In this document: positions 1-8,322 of the stretch, piece after piece
Numbering within the stretch: position 1 is the first letter of the stretch
How the letters are laid out: the number at the start of each line of letters is the position of its first letter
Assembly: GCF_027924525.1 (NCBI RefSeq)
Contig: NZ_AP027040.1
Location: 1,488,001-1,552,000, forward strand
From: Aurantimicrobium sp. INA4
Lineage (GTDB): Bacteria > Actinomycetota > Actinomycetes > Actinomycetales > Microbacteriaceae
Reading direction: 5' to 3'
Length of the DNA stretch: 64,000 nucleotides
Notes under the pieces: generated by a model
Databases searched by the model: none
Told to the model about the DNA's origin: nothing
The model's input: the letters and a program-made list of their open reading frames with translations, nothing else
Program-made: the position numbers and the translations under genes

Positions 1-1365
1 TTATTGTTGCGCTCCTTTGCCAGCGGTTGTGCTGCGCTCACCGGTGTTGAGGCTATTTCTAACGGAGTTCCTGCCTTCCGCGCTCCCAAGATTAAGAACG
101 CTCAGACCACACTGGTGATTATGGGAGCCATTGCCATCACATTGTTTGCCGGCCTGATCATCATGGCTTTCATCTCTGGTGTCCGTTATGCCGAAGATGC
201 CTGCCATCTCATTGGCTTTGCCAACTGTGAGACAACTCCGCAGAGATCCCTCATTGCACAGATTGCCGCCGCTACTTTCGGCAACAACACATTCTTGTTC
301 TATGCCATTCAGGCTGGAACCGCCTTAGTGCTATTGCTTGCGGCAAATACTGCTTTCAATGGATTCCCACTATTGGGTTCAGTTCTGGCACGCGACGGAT
401 ATGCACCTAAGTCTCTTGAAACTCGTGGGGACCGCCTGATTTACTCCAACGGTGTTATTTCCTTGGGCTTGGCGGCCATTGTCATTTTGGTTGTTTTCCA
501 AGCCAACCTCACACAGCTCATTCAGCTGTACATCATCGGTGTTTTCGTGTCCTTCACACTGGGCCAATCCGGCATGGTTGTGCACTGGACCAGACTGCTC
601 AAGACAAAACCGGACAACCCCGGAAGCATTAAAAGATCACGCTTGATCAACATCACCGGGGCCACGTTCACCGCGACAGTTCTCATCATTGTGACTGTGA
701 CAAAGTTCACCCACGGAGCCTGGATTGTCTTCTTGGCTATGCCGATTCTCTTCACCCTCATGATTGGTGTGAATCGCTACTACCGTGACGTTGAAGCGGA
801 AGTCGCAGTTGACGCTGTCACAACCTTCGGCGCGAAGGGTGACCACGCCATTGTGCTGGTGGGCAAGATGCAAAAGCCCATCCTCAAAGCAATCGACTAT
901 GCGATTGCTGCCCGTCATGATTCCATCGAAGCCGTCCACGTCTCCATTAACGAAGTGGCAACAGCTCGACTTGAACTGGACTGGATACGCCAAAACATCC
1001 ACTTACCGCTGCGCATCATTAGCTCGCCCTATCGCGACCTGAGCTGGCCACTGATTCAGCACATTCGTGAACACCGGGCTCAGCACGGTTCTGAAATCGT
1101 GACAGTGTATTTACCTCAATACATCGTGGGCCACTGGTGGGAGCATGCTCTGCACAACCACAAGGCGCGACGCCTGAAAATGAAACTCATGCTTGAGCAC
1201 GGTGTCACTATCGCACTCGTGCCTTGGCTTCTCGACTCCACAGACCTCATTTATGGTCGCCGCTCTCGTCCGGTGCCCGGACAATCACGTCGTGGAGAAC
1301 CTGTACGTCCCCCCGCACGTAAGCCGATGACACCGGCTAAGCGCGAAAAGACTGACACTGAGTGA
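1..1365 (+). CDS. APC-superfamily amino-acid permease, 5' truncated by window edge
   Basis: The reading frame is open from the first base, so the start lies upstream; about 454 codons are visible. The first ~255 residues hold a run of hydrophobic membrane segments typical of APC amino-acid permeases. After about residue 275 the protein becomes soluble, with a stretch around IEAVHVSIN that reads like a universal-stress-protein fold, an arrangement known in bacterial APC members with a cytoplasmic regulatory tail. The last ~30 residues are basic and proline-rich. The stop TGA overlaps the GTG of the following crcB gene, so the three genes up to 2137 are probably one transcript. The substrate cannot be told from sequence. 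Confidence 0.85.
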   Translation, partial: LLLRSFASGCAALTGVEAISNGVPAFRAPKIKNAQTTLVIMGAIAITLFAGLIIMAFISGVRYAEDACHLIGFANCETTPQRSLIAQIAAATFGNNTFLFYAIQAGTALVLLLAANTAFNGFPLLGSVLARDGYAPKSLETRGDRLIYSNGVISLGLAAIVILVVFQANLTQLIQLYIIGVFVSFTLGQSGMVVHWTRLLKTKPDNPGSIKRSRLINITGATFTATVLIIVTVTKFTHGAWIVFLAMPILFTLMIGVNRYYRDVEAEVAVDAVTTFGAKGDHAIVLVGKMQKPILKAIDYAIAARHDSIEAVHVSINEVATARLELDWIRQNIHLPLRIISSPYRDLSWPLIQHIREHRAQHGSEIVTVYLPQYIVGHWWEHALHNHKARRLKMKLMLEHGVTIALVPWLLDSTDLIYGRRSRPVPGQSRRGEPVRPPARKPMTPAKREKTDTE

Positions 1366-1757
1366 AAGATCTAAAAAAAGATCTCATACCCGTCATCATT
1401 GGTGGTGCACTGGGTACAGCATTACGCATCCTGTTGGACATCATTCTCAGTCTCGTCTTTGCAACTTTCTCGCTCGCTAGCACGATGCTCATCAATGCTG
1501 TGGGCTCATTCGCCTTAGGTTTCTTGGTTGCTGGCCTGTGGGCCAAACCGAAAACTCCTCGCTGGTTCAAGGTAGGCATTGGGCCTGGCCTGCTCGGCGG
1601 TTTCACGACATTCTCTGGTGTGATGTTGCAGGCCTTGCTGATACAGAATCCAATGATGACCGCAGCATTCCTGGCGCTGTCTATTGCGACTAGCCTCTTT
1701 GCTGCAGTGCTCGGAATCTGGCTGGGAACCCCTCGCAAGAAGGGAGCTCGACGATGA
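1362..1757 (+). CDS. crcB: Fluoride ion channel CrcB/FluC, first copy
   Basis: A 131-residue protein of four hydrophobic segments with the CrcB/FluC hallmarks GGALGTALR near the N-terminus, a central N-A-V-G-S-F segment (residues ~46-51) and GGFTTFSG near residue 82. Fluc channels are dual-topology dimers that export fluoride from the cytoplasm. The start is a GTG that overlaps the stop of the upstream permease by four bases, and the gene ends in an ATGA overlap with a second crcB, so the two proteins should be made in equal amounts and may form a heterodimer. Confidence 0.92.
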   Translation: MKDLKKDLIPVIIGGALGTALRILLDIILSLVFATFSLASTMLINAVGSFALGFLVAGLWAKPKTPRWFKVGIGPGLLGGFTTFSGVMLQALLIQNPMMTAAFLALSIATSLFAAVLGIWLGTPRKKGARR

Positions 1758-2137
1758 ATGCGCTCTCATTTATTCTCGCGATTGTTGCCGGTGGGATCGG
1801 GGCTGGGCTGCGCTATGGCGCAACGGTTGTGCTGCCCCCGAAGAAGGAAGGCTTCCCATTGGCAATTTTTATTATCAATGTGGTGGGCTCATTCCTCATT
1901 GGTATTTTCACTGCGCTATTGATCAACACAGTGCTCTCAACCGAATTGGGATTCATACTGGTAGCAGGTTTCTGCGGAGGATTTACCACGATGAGCACCT
2001 TTGCCGTGGAGTCCGTGGAAAGAATGCAGTCCGGGAAGTGGTTTATCGCGGGGCTGAACATTGTCGGTTCAACAGCAGCCGGTTTATTGGCTGTGGGGGC
2101 TGGCTACGTTATTGCTGGTGGTCCGCTCAGCTCATGA
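1754..2137 (+). CDS. crcB: Fluoride ion channel CrcB/FluC, second copy
   Basis: This 127-residue protein has the same four-helix plan as its upstream neighbour: GGIGAGLRYG at the N-terminus, INVVGSF in the second segment and GGFTTMSTF in the third. It starts with the ATG of an ATGA overlap with the first crcB. Paired, diverged crcB genes are common in Gram-positive bacteria, where the two products assemble as antiparallel heterodimers. No fluoride riboswitch lies directly before the pair, because the genes overlap the upstream permease. Confidence 0.92.
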   Translation: MNALSFILAIVAGGIGAGLRYGATVVLPPKKEGFPLAIFIINVVGSFLIGIFTALLINTVLSTELGFILVAGFCGGFTTMSTFAVESVERMQSGKWFIAGLNIVGSTAAGLLAVGAGYVIAGGPLSS

Positions 2138-2223
2138 GTGCCGTGCTCATGTTAGACTCGGCCTAGATTTTTTCATTGGTGTCCGGTGATTTTTTTCCCG
2201 GTGAGCAAGGTAAGGGTTCTCGC

Positions 2224-2418
2224 ATGGGGCGTGGCCGTCAAAAAGCGAAGCACACTAAAGTTGCGCGTGAGCTGAAATACTTCAGCCCAGCTACTGACCT
2301 TTCTGCACTCGAGAAAGAGATTGGCCACGCTTCCGACAGCGAAGAGTATGTGGACAAGTGGGCTGACTTGTACCCAGACGACGAAGATGAGGAAAGTGAA
2401 GCTACGGCTTCTGCCTAA
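2224..2418 (+). CDS. DUF3073 family protein
   Basis: A 64-residue highly charged protein: basic N-terminus MGRGRQKAKHTKVARELKY, then an acidic tail rich in Asp and Glu. This matches DUF3073, a short family found in almost all actinobacteria with no established function. The ATG at 2224 was chosen over an earlier in-frame GTG because the family begins MGRGRQKAKHTK; an AAGGG stretch lies about nine bases before it. The gene ends in a four-base tail-to-tail overlap with the TauE/SafE gene. Confidence 0.9.
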   Translation: MGRGRQKAKHTKVARELKYFSPATDLSALEKEIGHASDSEEYVDKWADLYPDDEDEESEATASA

Positions 2419-3176
2419 TTCTTTTTCTGTGAACGCATTCTGCGATATGCGCTCTGCAGTGCAACAAACAACAGCAACAATCCAAACAGTTGAGTGGATA
2501 GTCGCTCCGGCAAAATAAACGCGAGCGCTACCCCACCAAATGACGCAGCTACAGCTGCAGCTCCCACAATCAAGCCCTCTTTGAGGACGACAAGACCTGC
2601 GCGCAGATTAGGTATTGTTCCAGCGATAGCTGTCGGAACCATAGCGAGCAAGGATGTTCCTTTTGCCAGTAGTGCGCTCAGGCCAAAGAACGACATAAAT
2701 ACCGGAACAGCAATAACTCCCCCGCCGATACCGAGCATTCCCGAAGCAACACCCATCAACAGTCCAAGACCAATCAAAGCGAAGGCATTGCCCACGCTCA
2801 TCGTGAATGTGCCGCCTGTCTGTTCAGCCACAAACAAGAGACGCCCGGCTTCGATGAGCATCATGGCGACGAAGGTCCAGTGGATCACAGCTATGGGCAG
2901 CACCCGTAAAAGTTTTGACCCTAAGGGTGCCCCGACGATTGCACCCAACGCCACCAGCCCAGCAACGGCAAAATCTACCTGCTGGTTAATCCCATAGGTG
3001 AGGGCACCCACGATAGAGGTGGGAACTATTGCCAGCAGGGACGTTGCTGAAGCACGACGTTGATCAAGTTTTGCCCAGAGCATGAGTAGCGGAACCATGA
3101 TGATTCCACCGCCGACTCCGAAGAAGCCCGAAAGAAATCCGCCCACTGCTCCAGTGATGAGGAGGGGAAGAATCAT
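2415..3176 (-). CDS. Sulfite exporter TauE/SafE family membrane protein
   Basis: A 253-residue integral membrane protein with about eight hydrophobic segments and two glycine-rich repeats, GGFLSGFFGVGGGIIMVP at residues ~12-29 and GVASGMLGIGGGVIAVP in the second half. This internal duplication is the TauE/SafE signature. The family exports sulfur-containing or organic anions, but the substrate here is unknown. It starts eight bases after the purM stop on the same strand, so it may be read through from purM. A TAACCT hexamer five bases before its ATG could also give it a promoter of its own. Confidence 0.85.
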   Translation of the reverse strand: MILPLLITGAVGGFLSGFFGVGGGIIMVPLLMLWAKLDQRRASATSLLAIVPTSIVGALTYGINQQVDFAVAGLVALGAIVGAPLGSKLLRVLPIAVIHWTFVAMMLIEAGRLLFVAEQTGGTFTMSVGNAFALIGLGLLMGVASGMLGIGGGVIAVPVFMSFFGLSALLAKGTSLLAMVPTAIAGTIPNLRAGLVVLKEGLIVGAAAVAASFGGVALAFILPERLSTQLFGLLLLFVALQSAYRRMRSQKKN

Positions 3177-3184
3177 GGTGAAGG

Positions 3185-4291
3185 TTAGTTGCTGTAGCTA
3201 CCGACGAGACGAACAGCGCCACCATTGACGCCCTTGGCGCCTTGTTCAAATCCGGTGAAGTCACGCTCGGAGGTGGAAACCATTCCGACCACCCATGCAG
3301 GTATACCCAGCTCTGAAAGTTTCTGGGTCACAGCAGATGCTGCCCCGGAAGAAACAACGGCAAACATTCCAATGCCTAAGTTCCAGGTTCCCTCGGTGCT
3401 TTCTAGGCTTTCACCAGAAAGCGAGGTGAGAACACGGAAAACATTTCCTGGTGACCAGGTGGAGCGATCCACCTCAACCCAGGAACCAACAGGAAGTACC
3501 CGTGCCAAGTTGGCAGCAATGCCTCCGCCAGTGACATGGCTCAGAGCATGGATGCTTCCTGCCAGGGCAGGGTCGCCAAGAACTTCGACGAGTGGTCCGG
3601 TGTACAAACGAGTGGGCTCAAGCAGAACCTCACCTACAACACCACCAAAGTCGTCCGAGGTGCTGTCGTAGCTCAGCTTGTTTTCGGCCAAAATATGGCG
3701 CACAAGGGAGTATCCGTTGGAGTGCAAACCTGAAGATTCCATGGCGATCACAACATCGCCGTTGACGACACGCTCAGCACCCAAAGCGTCAGCTGCTTCG
3801 ACAACACCGACAGCAGCACCCGCAACGTCATAGTCGTCTACACCAAGGAGACCAGGGTGCTCCGCGGTTTCACCACCAACCAGAGCTGTGCCGGTTGCCG
3901 AGCAGGCATCCGCGATGCCCTTCACGATGGCAGCAATACGCTCAGGGTAAACCTTGCCGCAGGCAATGTAATCGGTCATGAACAAGGGACGAGCACCGCA
4001 GACAATGATGTCGTCAACAACCATGCCGACCAAGTCTTGACCGATGGTGTCGTGCTTATCAAGCGCCTGAGCGATGGCGACCTTTGTTCCCACGCCATCG
4101 GTGCTGGTTGCTAACAGTGGACGATCAAAACTTTTCAGAAAAGAAACATCGAAAAGGCCGGCGAATCCGCCTACTCCGCCAAGAACTTCAGCGCCGTGGG
4201 TGGCCTTAACGCTGGCCTTCATGAGTTCGACAGCGAGGTCACCGGCTGCGGTATCAACACCCGCACGTGCGTAGGAAGAATTCTGGCTCAC
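3185..4291 (-). CDS. purM: Phosphoribosylformylglycinamidine cyclo-ligase
   Basis: AIR synthetase, the ATP-dependent ring closure of FGAM to 5-aminoimidazole ribotide in purine synthesis. The 368-residue length fits the family. Visible motifs are the N-terminal YARAGVD, the glycine-rich GGVGGFAGLF, DGVGTK, VGGETAEHPG and, in the C-terminal domain, HVTGGGIAANLARVLP. The start is a GTG at 4291 with TAGACT seven bases before it. It is divergent from purF, which acts earlier in the same pathway, so the ~97-base gap between them carries both promoters. Confidence 0.97.
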   Translation of the reverse strand: MSQNSSYARAGVDTAAGDLAVELMKASVKATHGAEVLGGVGGFAGLFDVSFLKSFDRPLLATSTDGVGTKVAIAQALDKHDTIGQDLVGMVVDDIIVCGARPLFMTDYIACGKVYPERIAAIVKGIADACSATGTALVGGETAEHPGLLGVDDYDVAGAAVGVVEAADALGAERVVNGDVVIAMESSGLHSNGYSLVRHILAENKLSYDSTSDDFGGVVGEVLLEPTRLYTGPLVEVLGDPALAGSIHALSHVTGGGIAANLARVLPVGSWVEVDRSTWSPGNVFRVLTSLSGESLESTEGTWNLGIGMFAVVSSGAASAVTQKLSELGIPAWVVGMVSTSERDFTGFEQGAKGVNGGAVRLVGSYSN

Positions 4292-4298
4292 GTGCTCA

Positions 4299-4304
4299 AG
4301 TCTA
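4299..4304 (-). promoter_or_regulatory. -10 hexamer of purM (leaderless)
   Basis: TAGACT on the minus strand ends seven bases before the GTG start of purM. I see no Shine-Dalgarno, so the mRNA probably begins at or next to the start codon. Confidence 0.5.
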
Positions 4305-4388
4305 TCCTCAGGAAAGATGTGCCAGACTTGTCTAGGAACTCACGAGAGCTCCTCTACGCACCTCAAATTTCAGGAGCTACCACCGCAC

Positions 4389-5846
4389 ATGTGTGGCATC
4401 GTCGGAATCGTCTCTACTGAGCCAGTCAACCAACAAATCTACGACGCTCTGTTGCTTCTGCAGCACCGCGGTCAAGACTCGACTGGTATCGCAACCGCAG
4501 ACGGTTCACACCTGCACATGCACAAGACCAAGGGTCAGGTGCGCGAGGGTTTCCGTACTCGTGACATGCGCACTCTGGTCGGAAACGTGGGCCTCGGTCA
4601 CGTGCGATATGCCACAGCTGGTGCCGCTTCCAACGAAGAAGAAGCACAACCGTTTTATGTGAATGCCCCCTACGGCATCATCTTGGTTCACAACGGTAAC
4701 CTCACCAACACTCGTGAACTAACCAAAGACTTATTCAACATTGACCGCCGACACGTCAACACCTCCAGTGACACTGAACTGCTACTCAACGTGCTGGCTA
4801 CTGAACTGCAGAGCACCATCTCTGGCTCCGACTTAAGCCCAGAGAACTTATTCCAAGCTGTTGCAAACCTGCACACGCGCGTTGAAGGTTCCTACGCCGC
4901 TATCGCGATTATTTCCGGTCACGGTTTGCTCGCCTTCCGCGATCCTTTCGGTATTCGCCCACTGATCCTGGGTAAGCGAGAAATGGACAATGGCAAGACT
5001 GACTACATTGTTGCCTCAGAGTCACTCGTTCTCGAAAGTGGCGGTTACGAAATCGTGCGTGACGTAGAGCCTGGTGAGGCCGTATTCATTACTCAAGATG
5101 GAACCCTCTACACCCACCAGTGTGCGGAGAACCCCATTCTTCGACCCTGCTCTTTTGAATACGTCTACCTCGCTCGTCCCGACTCAGTGATGAACGGCAT
5201 CTCTGTCTACGAAACGCGACTGCGTATGGGTGATCGTTTGGCTGCCACCATTGCACAACATGCTCCGCTCGGTGACATTGACGTGGTCATGCCGATTCCT
5301 GACTCGTCCCGCCCCTCAGCAATGCAGGTTGCACGCACGCTGGGTGTGGAATATCGCGAAGGTTTCTTCAAGAACCGATACGTAGGTCGCACCTTCATCA
5401 TGCCCGGCCAGGCGCAGCGCAAACGTTCTGTCCGCCAGAAACTCAACGCAATGTCCGCAGAGTTCAAAGGCAAGAATGTCCTCATCGTGGACGACTCGAT
5501 TGTGCGTGGAACAACCTCTCGCGAAATCGTCGAGATGGCTCGTGCTGCTGGAGCAAACAAGGTGACCTTCACCTCGGCGGCTCCCCCCGTCCGCTACCCC
5601 CACGTTTATGGCATCAACATGCCCTCGCGCCAAGAACTCATAGCTCACGGCCGGAAAATTCCAGAGATTGCTCAAGAGCTTGGTGCAGACCACCTGATCT
5701 ATCAGGAAGTAGCTGACATGGAAGCAGCGATCATGGAAGGGTCTAACCTCACCGGGCTTGACCTGAGCTGCTTCACAGGCGAATACGTCACCGGAACGAT
5801 TACTCCGGAATATCTCGACTGGGTCGAGCGCAACCAGTTGAGCTAA
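4389..5846 (+). CDS. purF: Amidophosphoribosyltransferase
   Basis: First committed step of purine synthesis: glutamine-dependent conversion of PRPP to phosphoribosylamine. The ATG at 4389 is fixed by chemistry: after Met removal, Cys2 in MCGIVGIV is the N-terminal nucleophile of the glutaminase domain. An earlier in-frame ATG at 4317 would bury this cysteine. The glutaminase half is followed by a PRTase domain with the PRPP loop VLIVDDSIVRGTTS. Length is 485 residues, usual for the family. AGGAG lies 12 bases before the ATG, rather far. Divergent from purM. Confidence 0.97.
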   Translation: MCGIVGIVSTEPVNQQIYDALLLLQHRGQDSTGIATADGSHLHMHKTKGQVREGFRTRDMRTLVGNVGLGHVRYATAGAASNEEEAQPFYVNAPYGIILVHNGNLTNTRELTKDLFNIDRRHVNTSSDTELLLNVLATELQSTISGSDLSPENLFQAVANLHTRVEGSYAAIAIISGHGLLAFRDPFGIRPLILGKREMDNGKTDYIVASESLVLESGGYEIVRDVEPGEAVFITQDGTLYTHQCAENPILRPCSFEYVYLARPDSVMNGISVYETRLRMGDRLAATIAQHAPLGDIDVVMPIPDSSRPSAMQVARTLGVEYREGFFKNRYVGRTFIMPGQAQRKRSVRQKLNAMSAEFKGKNVLIVDDSIVRGTTSREIVEMARAAGANKVTFTSAAPPVRYPHVYGINMPSRQELIAHGRKIPEIAQELGADHLIYQEVADMEAAIMEGSNLTGLDLSCFTGEYVTGTITPEYLDWVERNQLS

Positions 5847-6140
5847 TTAGTCCGGAGTGACTTCAGTCTTCTGCGCTGTAACGGTCGTAACGTGGCGCGA
5901 GTAATAGCGATCCACAATGAGGGCAAAGATTAGCCCAAGTGTTCCACCGATGGTTCCCGTGATGAGCATCATGAAGCCAAAAATTTGAGTAAGCGTGAAC
6001 TCACTGTTATTCGGGAACGCAAAGGTCAGAATCAATGCAGCAATGATGCCGAAAATGATTCCTACGACCATAAATGTCAAAAACTTGGGAGAACGTCGAA
6101 CAACGACCTGCTCAGTGGTGACTGTTTCTTTTTCGCTCAT
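5847..6140 (-). CDS. Small two-helix membrane protein, unknown function
   Basis: A 97-residue protein with a polar N-terminus, two hydrophobic segments (residues ~20-42 and ~54-78) and a short polar tail. I recognise the general type of small actinobacterial membrane protein but no named family. It begins directly after the purF stop in the opposite direction and ends against it, so it is tail-to-tail with purF with no gap. CACAAT six bases before the ATG could be a weak leaderless -10. Confidence 0.7.
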   Translation of the reverse strand: MSEKETVTTEQVVVRRSPKFLTFMVVGIIFGIIAALILTFAFPNNSEFTLTQIFGFMMLITGTIGGTLGLIFALIVDRYYSRHVTTVTAQKTEVTPD

Positions 6141-6141
6141 G

Positions 6142-6501
6142 TCACCATTGTGCCAGTGGAAAGAGGTAGCTCACATCACTGCGAACACCTGATGCACTGA
6201 TCTTCCCCTCGTCATAGGCTTCTCTCCAGGCTTGTTTGCCTGTCGCTATGGCAATCCATGTAGCGGGATCCATCTCCACCACATTCGGGGGTGTTCCCCG
6301 AGTATGTTCTGGCCCTTCCACGCACTGGATGGCTCCGTAAGGCGGTACGCGAAGTTCAACTGTATGGCCTGGTGCGCGATCTGTGACCAGTTGCAGCAGA
6401 TATCTCACTGCAGTGGCAACATCGTTGCGCTCAGACGAACCTTCCATAACAGCTTGAACGGCTAGTTGACCTTCAGCCGCATCCACTCGAGGTTTAGCCA
6501 T
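6142..6501 (-). CDS. Sterol-carrier-like (SCP2-fold) family protein
   Basis: A 119-residue soluble protein. The region from TVELRVPPYGAIQC to the repeated DPATWIAIATGK and the segment WREAYDEGKISASG match the actinobacterial sterol carrier family, whose members end in a DVSYLFP-like motif, as here. These proteins have an SCP2-like fold; their ligand is unknown. The ATG at 6501 was chosen because it lies five bases after the polyprenyl synthase stop and an earlier start would run through that gene. It is probably cotranscribed with that gene, a lipid-related context. Confidence 0.75.
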   Translation of the reverse strand: MAKPRVDAAEGQLAVQAVMEGSSERNDVATAVRYLLQLVTDRAPGHTVELRVPPYGAIQCVEGPEHTRGTPPNVVEMDPATWIAIATGKQAWREAYDEGKISASGVRSDVSYLFPLAQW

Positions 6502-6506
6502 GGCGG

Positions 6507-7559
6507 TTAGGCAGAGCGAGAAACGACGTGTTCTGCAAAAGCTGACAGTGCGGTTTTCACCGGACCTGCAGGCAGTGGCTCGAGCGCAGCAACAGCTTCG
6601 TGTGCCCAACGGCGAGCTTCTTCACGGGTGGCTTGGGTAACCGGATGCGTATACAGCTCAGCGATAGCTAGCTGGAGGTCAGCATCTGCCTCGGCAGATT
6701 CTTCATCGGCATCATCGCGAATGCGAGCCAACAGTGCGGCTGCCGCGGGGTCTGTGAGTCCCTGCTTCTCAAGCAGCAAAGTGGGCAGTGTGGGAACGCC
6801 TGCGCGCAAATCAGTTCCAGCTTGTTTACCGGTAGCTGCAGATTCGGGAGACAGGTCCAGGACGTCATCAGCGAGCTGGAAGGCGACGCCGATTTTTTCA
6901 CCAAACTCCACCATGGGCTCCTCAAATTCGCGAGGTGCACCAGAGTAAACAATGCCGCAACGGGCTGCAGCGGAAATAAGCGATCCCGTCTTGTCTGCCA
7001 ACACTTGGATGTAGTGAGAGACAGGGTCCTCATCTGGACGGGGGCCCACGGTTTCATGGAGCTGACCCAGGCACAACCGCTCAAAGGTTTCGGCCTGCAG
7101 CAGCATTGCCTTCTCACCGAGACGCGTCATCAGTGTGCTGGCCCTGGAGAAGAGAAGATCTCCGGTGAGGATAGCTACCGAGTTTCCCCACACTTCATGA
7201 GCACTGGGAACACCACGACGAAGCGGAGCTTCATCCATAACGTCATCGTGATACAAAGAAGCCAAGTGAGTGATTTCGATTGCTTGGGATGCCGTGATGA
7301 CTTCAGGGGTTGCGCCATTGCCCAGCTGTGCAGTGAGCAAAGTCAGCATGGGGCGAACGCGCTTACCTCCGGCGCCGTAGAGGTATCGACCTGATACATC
7401 GGCGAGCGCATCGGCAAAATGAAGTTCTGTACTGAGGCCTTCTTCGATTGAGGCCAAACCAGCGTCGATGGTATCCGCGAGTTGTTTTGTTTCTGGACTG
7501 GCGAAAAGTCGCTGACGCAAGGAAAGACGTCCAGCTACACCACTCACGCTCGTACTCAC
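6507..7559 (-). CDS. Polyprenyl diphosphate synthase (menaquinone side chain)
   Basis: Trans-isoprenyl diphosphate synthase of 350 residues. The first aspartate-rich motif lies in YHDDVMDEA (DDxxD) and the second in FQLADDVLDLS; GGKRVRP before the first binds the IPP/allylic diphosphates. It adds IPP units to make the long prenyl tail, and its position next to menG and menA points to the menaquinone side chain. Product length cannot be read safely. TAGGCT lies exactly six bases before the start, suggesting a leaderless mRNA. A GrcC/HepT-type name would also fit. Confidence 0.92.
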   Translation of the reverse strand: MSTSVSGVAGRLSLRQRLFASPETKQLADTIDAGLASIEEGLSTELHFADALADVSGRYLYGAGGKRVRPMLTLLTAQLGNGATPEVITASQAIEITHLASLYHDDVMDEAPLRRGVPSAHEVWGNSVAILTGDLLFSRASTLMTRLGEKAMLLQAETFERLCLGQLHETVGPRPDEDPVSHYIQVLADKTGSLISAAARCGIVYSGAPREFEEPMVEFGEKIGVAFQLADDVLDLSPESAATGKQAGTDLRAGVPTLPTLLLEKQGLTDPAAAALLARIRDDADEESAEADADLQLAIAELYTHPVTQATREEARRWAHEAVAALEPLPAGPVKTALSAFAEHVVSRSA

Positions 7560-7565
7560 CCGTTC

Positions 7566-7571
7566 AGCCTA
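7566..7571 (-). promoter_or_regulatory. -10 hexamer of polyprenyl diphosphate synthase gene (leaderless)
   Basis: TAGGCT on the minus strand, occupying -12 to -7 relative to the start codon at 7559, with no Shine-Dalgarno. Confidence 0.6.
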
Positions 7572-7578
7572 GTCCTCA

Positions 7579-8286
7579 CTATGAAACTGGTTTGATTCCG
7601 CGGTGAAGAGCAACAACTCCGGCGGTGAGATTGCGATAAGCCACTTTCTCAAAACCTGCTTCACGGATCCAGCTCGCCAGAGTGGATTGGTTAGGCCAAT
7701 CCTCGATGGAGTCTGCTAAGTAGGTATAAGCCTCGGTGTTGGAACTGGAAACTTTTGCTACCAATGGCATGACCTTGCGCAGGTAGAAGTTGTAACTCGC
7801 ACGAATGGGGGCAGCTGGTGGGGTAGAGAACTCGCATATGACAATGCGCCCACCTGGTTTGGTCACTCGGTAGAGCTCAGCAAGTGCTTTCTTCGGCTGA
7901 ACAACATTCCGGAGACCGAAAGACATTGTCACTGCATCAAAGCTGTTGTCCTCAAACGGAAGTGCAGTTGCGTCTGCTTGGACAAACTCGATGAGGGGAT
8001 TCTTACCGTGTTTCTTGCGACCTACTTCGATCATTCCAGGAGAGAAATCAGCAGCCACCACATGCGCACCAGACTTGGCCAACGCCGCGGAACTTGTGCC
8101 CGTTCCAGCCGCGAGGTCCAATATCCGCTCAGTTGGCTGTGGGTTGACAGCACGGGTCGTCGAGATTCGCCACAGGGTTGCATTACCTGCCGAGAGCAAA
8201 CTGTTGGTGACGTCGTAGCCGGCGGCTACGTCGTCAAACATGGCAGAGACGTCCTCGGGCTTTTTCGATAGGTCAGCAGTAGTCAC
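7579..8286 (-). CDS. menG: Demethylmenaquinone methyltransferase
   Basis: Class I SAM-dependent methyltransferase of the UbiE/MenG family, 235 residues, catalysing the last step of menaquinone synthesis. Visible motifs: ILDLAAGTGTSS (SAM motif I), VVAADFSPGMIEVG, and the family-specific DAVTMSFGLRNV and GGRIVICEFSTP. Its start is a GTG with TAGACT at exactly -12 to -7. It is divergent from menF with a 36-base gap holding both promoters, and precedes the polyprenyl synthase by 19 bases. Confidence 0.96.
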   Translation of the reverse strand: MTTADLSKKPEDVSAMFDDVAAGYDVTNSLLSAGNATLWRISTTRAVNPQPTERILDLAAGTGTSSAALAKSGAHVVAADFSPGMIEVGRKKHGKNPLIEFVQADATALPFEDNSFDAVTMSFGLRNVVQPKKALAELYRVTKPGGRIVICEFSTPPAAPIRASYNFYLRKVMPLVAKVSSSNTEAYTYLADSIEDWPNQSTLASWIREAGFEKVAYRNLTAGVVALHRGIKPVS

Positions 8287-8292
8287 AAGAGA

Positions 8293-8298
8293 AGTCTA
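8293..8298 (-). promoter_or_regulatory. -10 hexamer of menG (leaderless)
   Basis: TAGACT on the minus strand at -12 to -7 from the menG GTG. It lies back-to-back with the menF hexamer at 8310-8315, so the two promoters share about 35 bases and could interfere or be co-regulated. Confidence 0.6.
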
Positions 8299-8309
8299 CG
8301 GCGCAGGCG

Positions 8310-8315
8310 TAGGCT
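8310..8315 (+). promoter_or_regulatory. -10 hexamer of menF (leaderless)
   Basis: TAGGCT ends seven bases before the GTG start of menF at 8323. Confidence 0.5.
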
Positions 8316-8322
8316 GTCTCGA

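Noticed and set aside
1300..1760. A fluoride riboswitch before crcB
   Set aside because: The crcB genes overlap the upstream permease, so no untranslated leader exists there, and the conserved riboswitch core is not seen.
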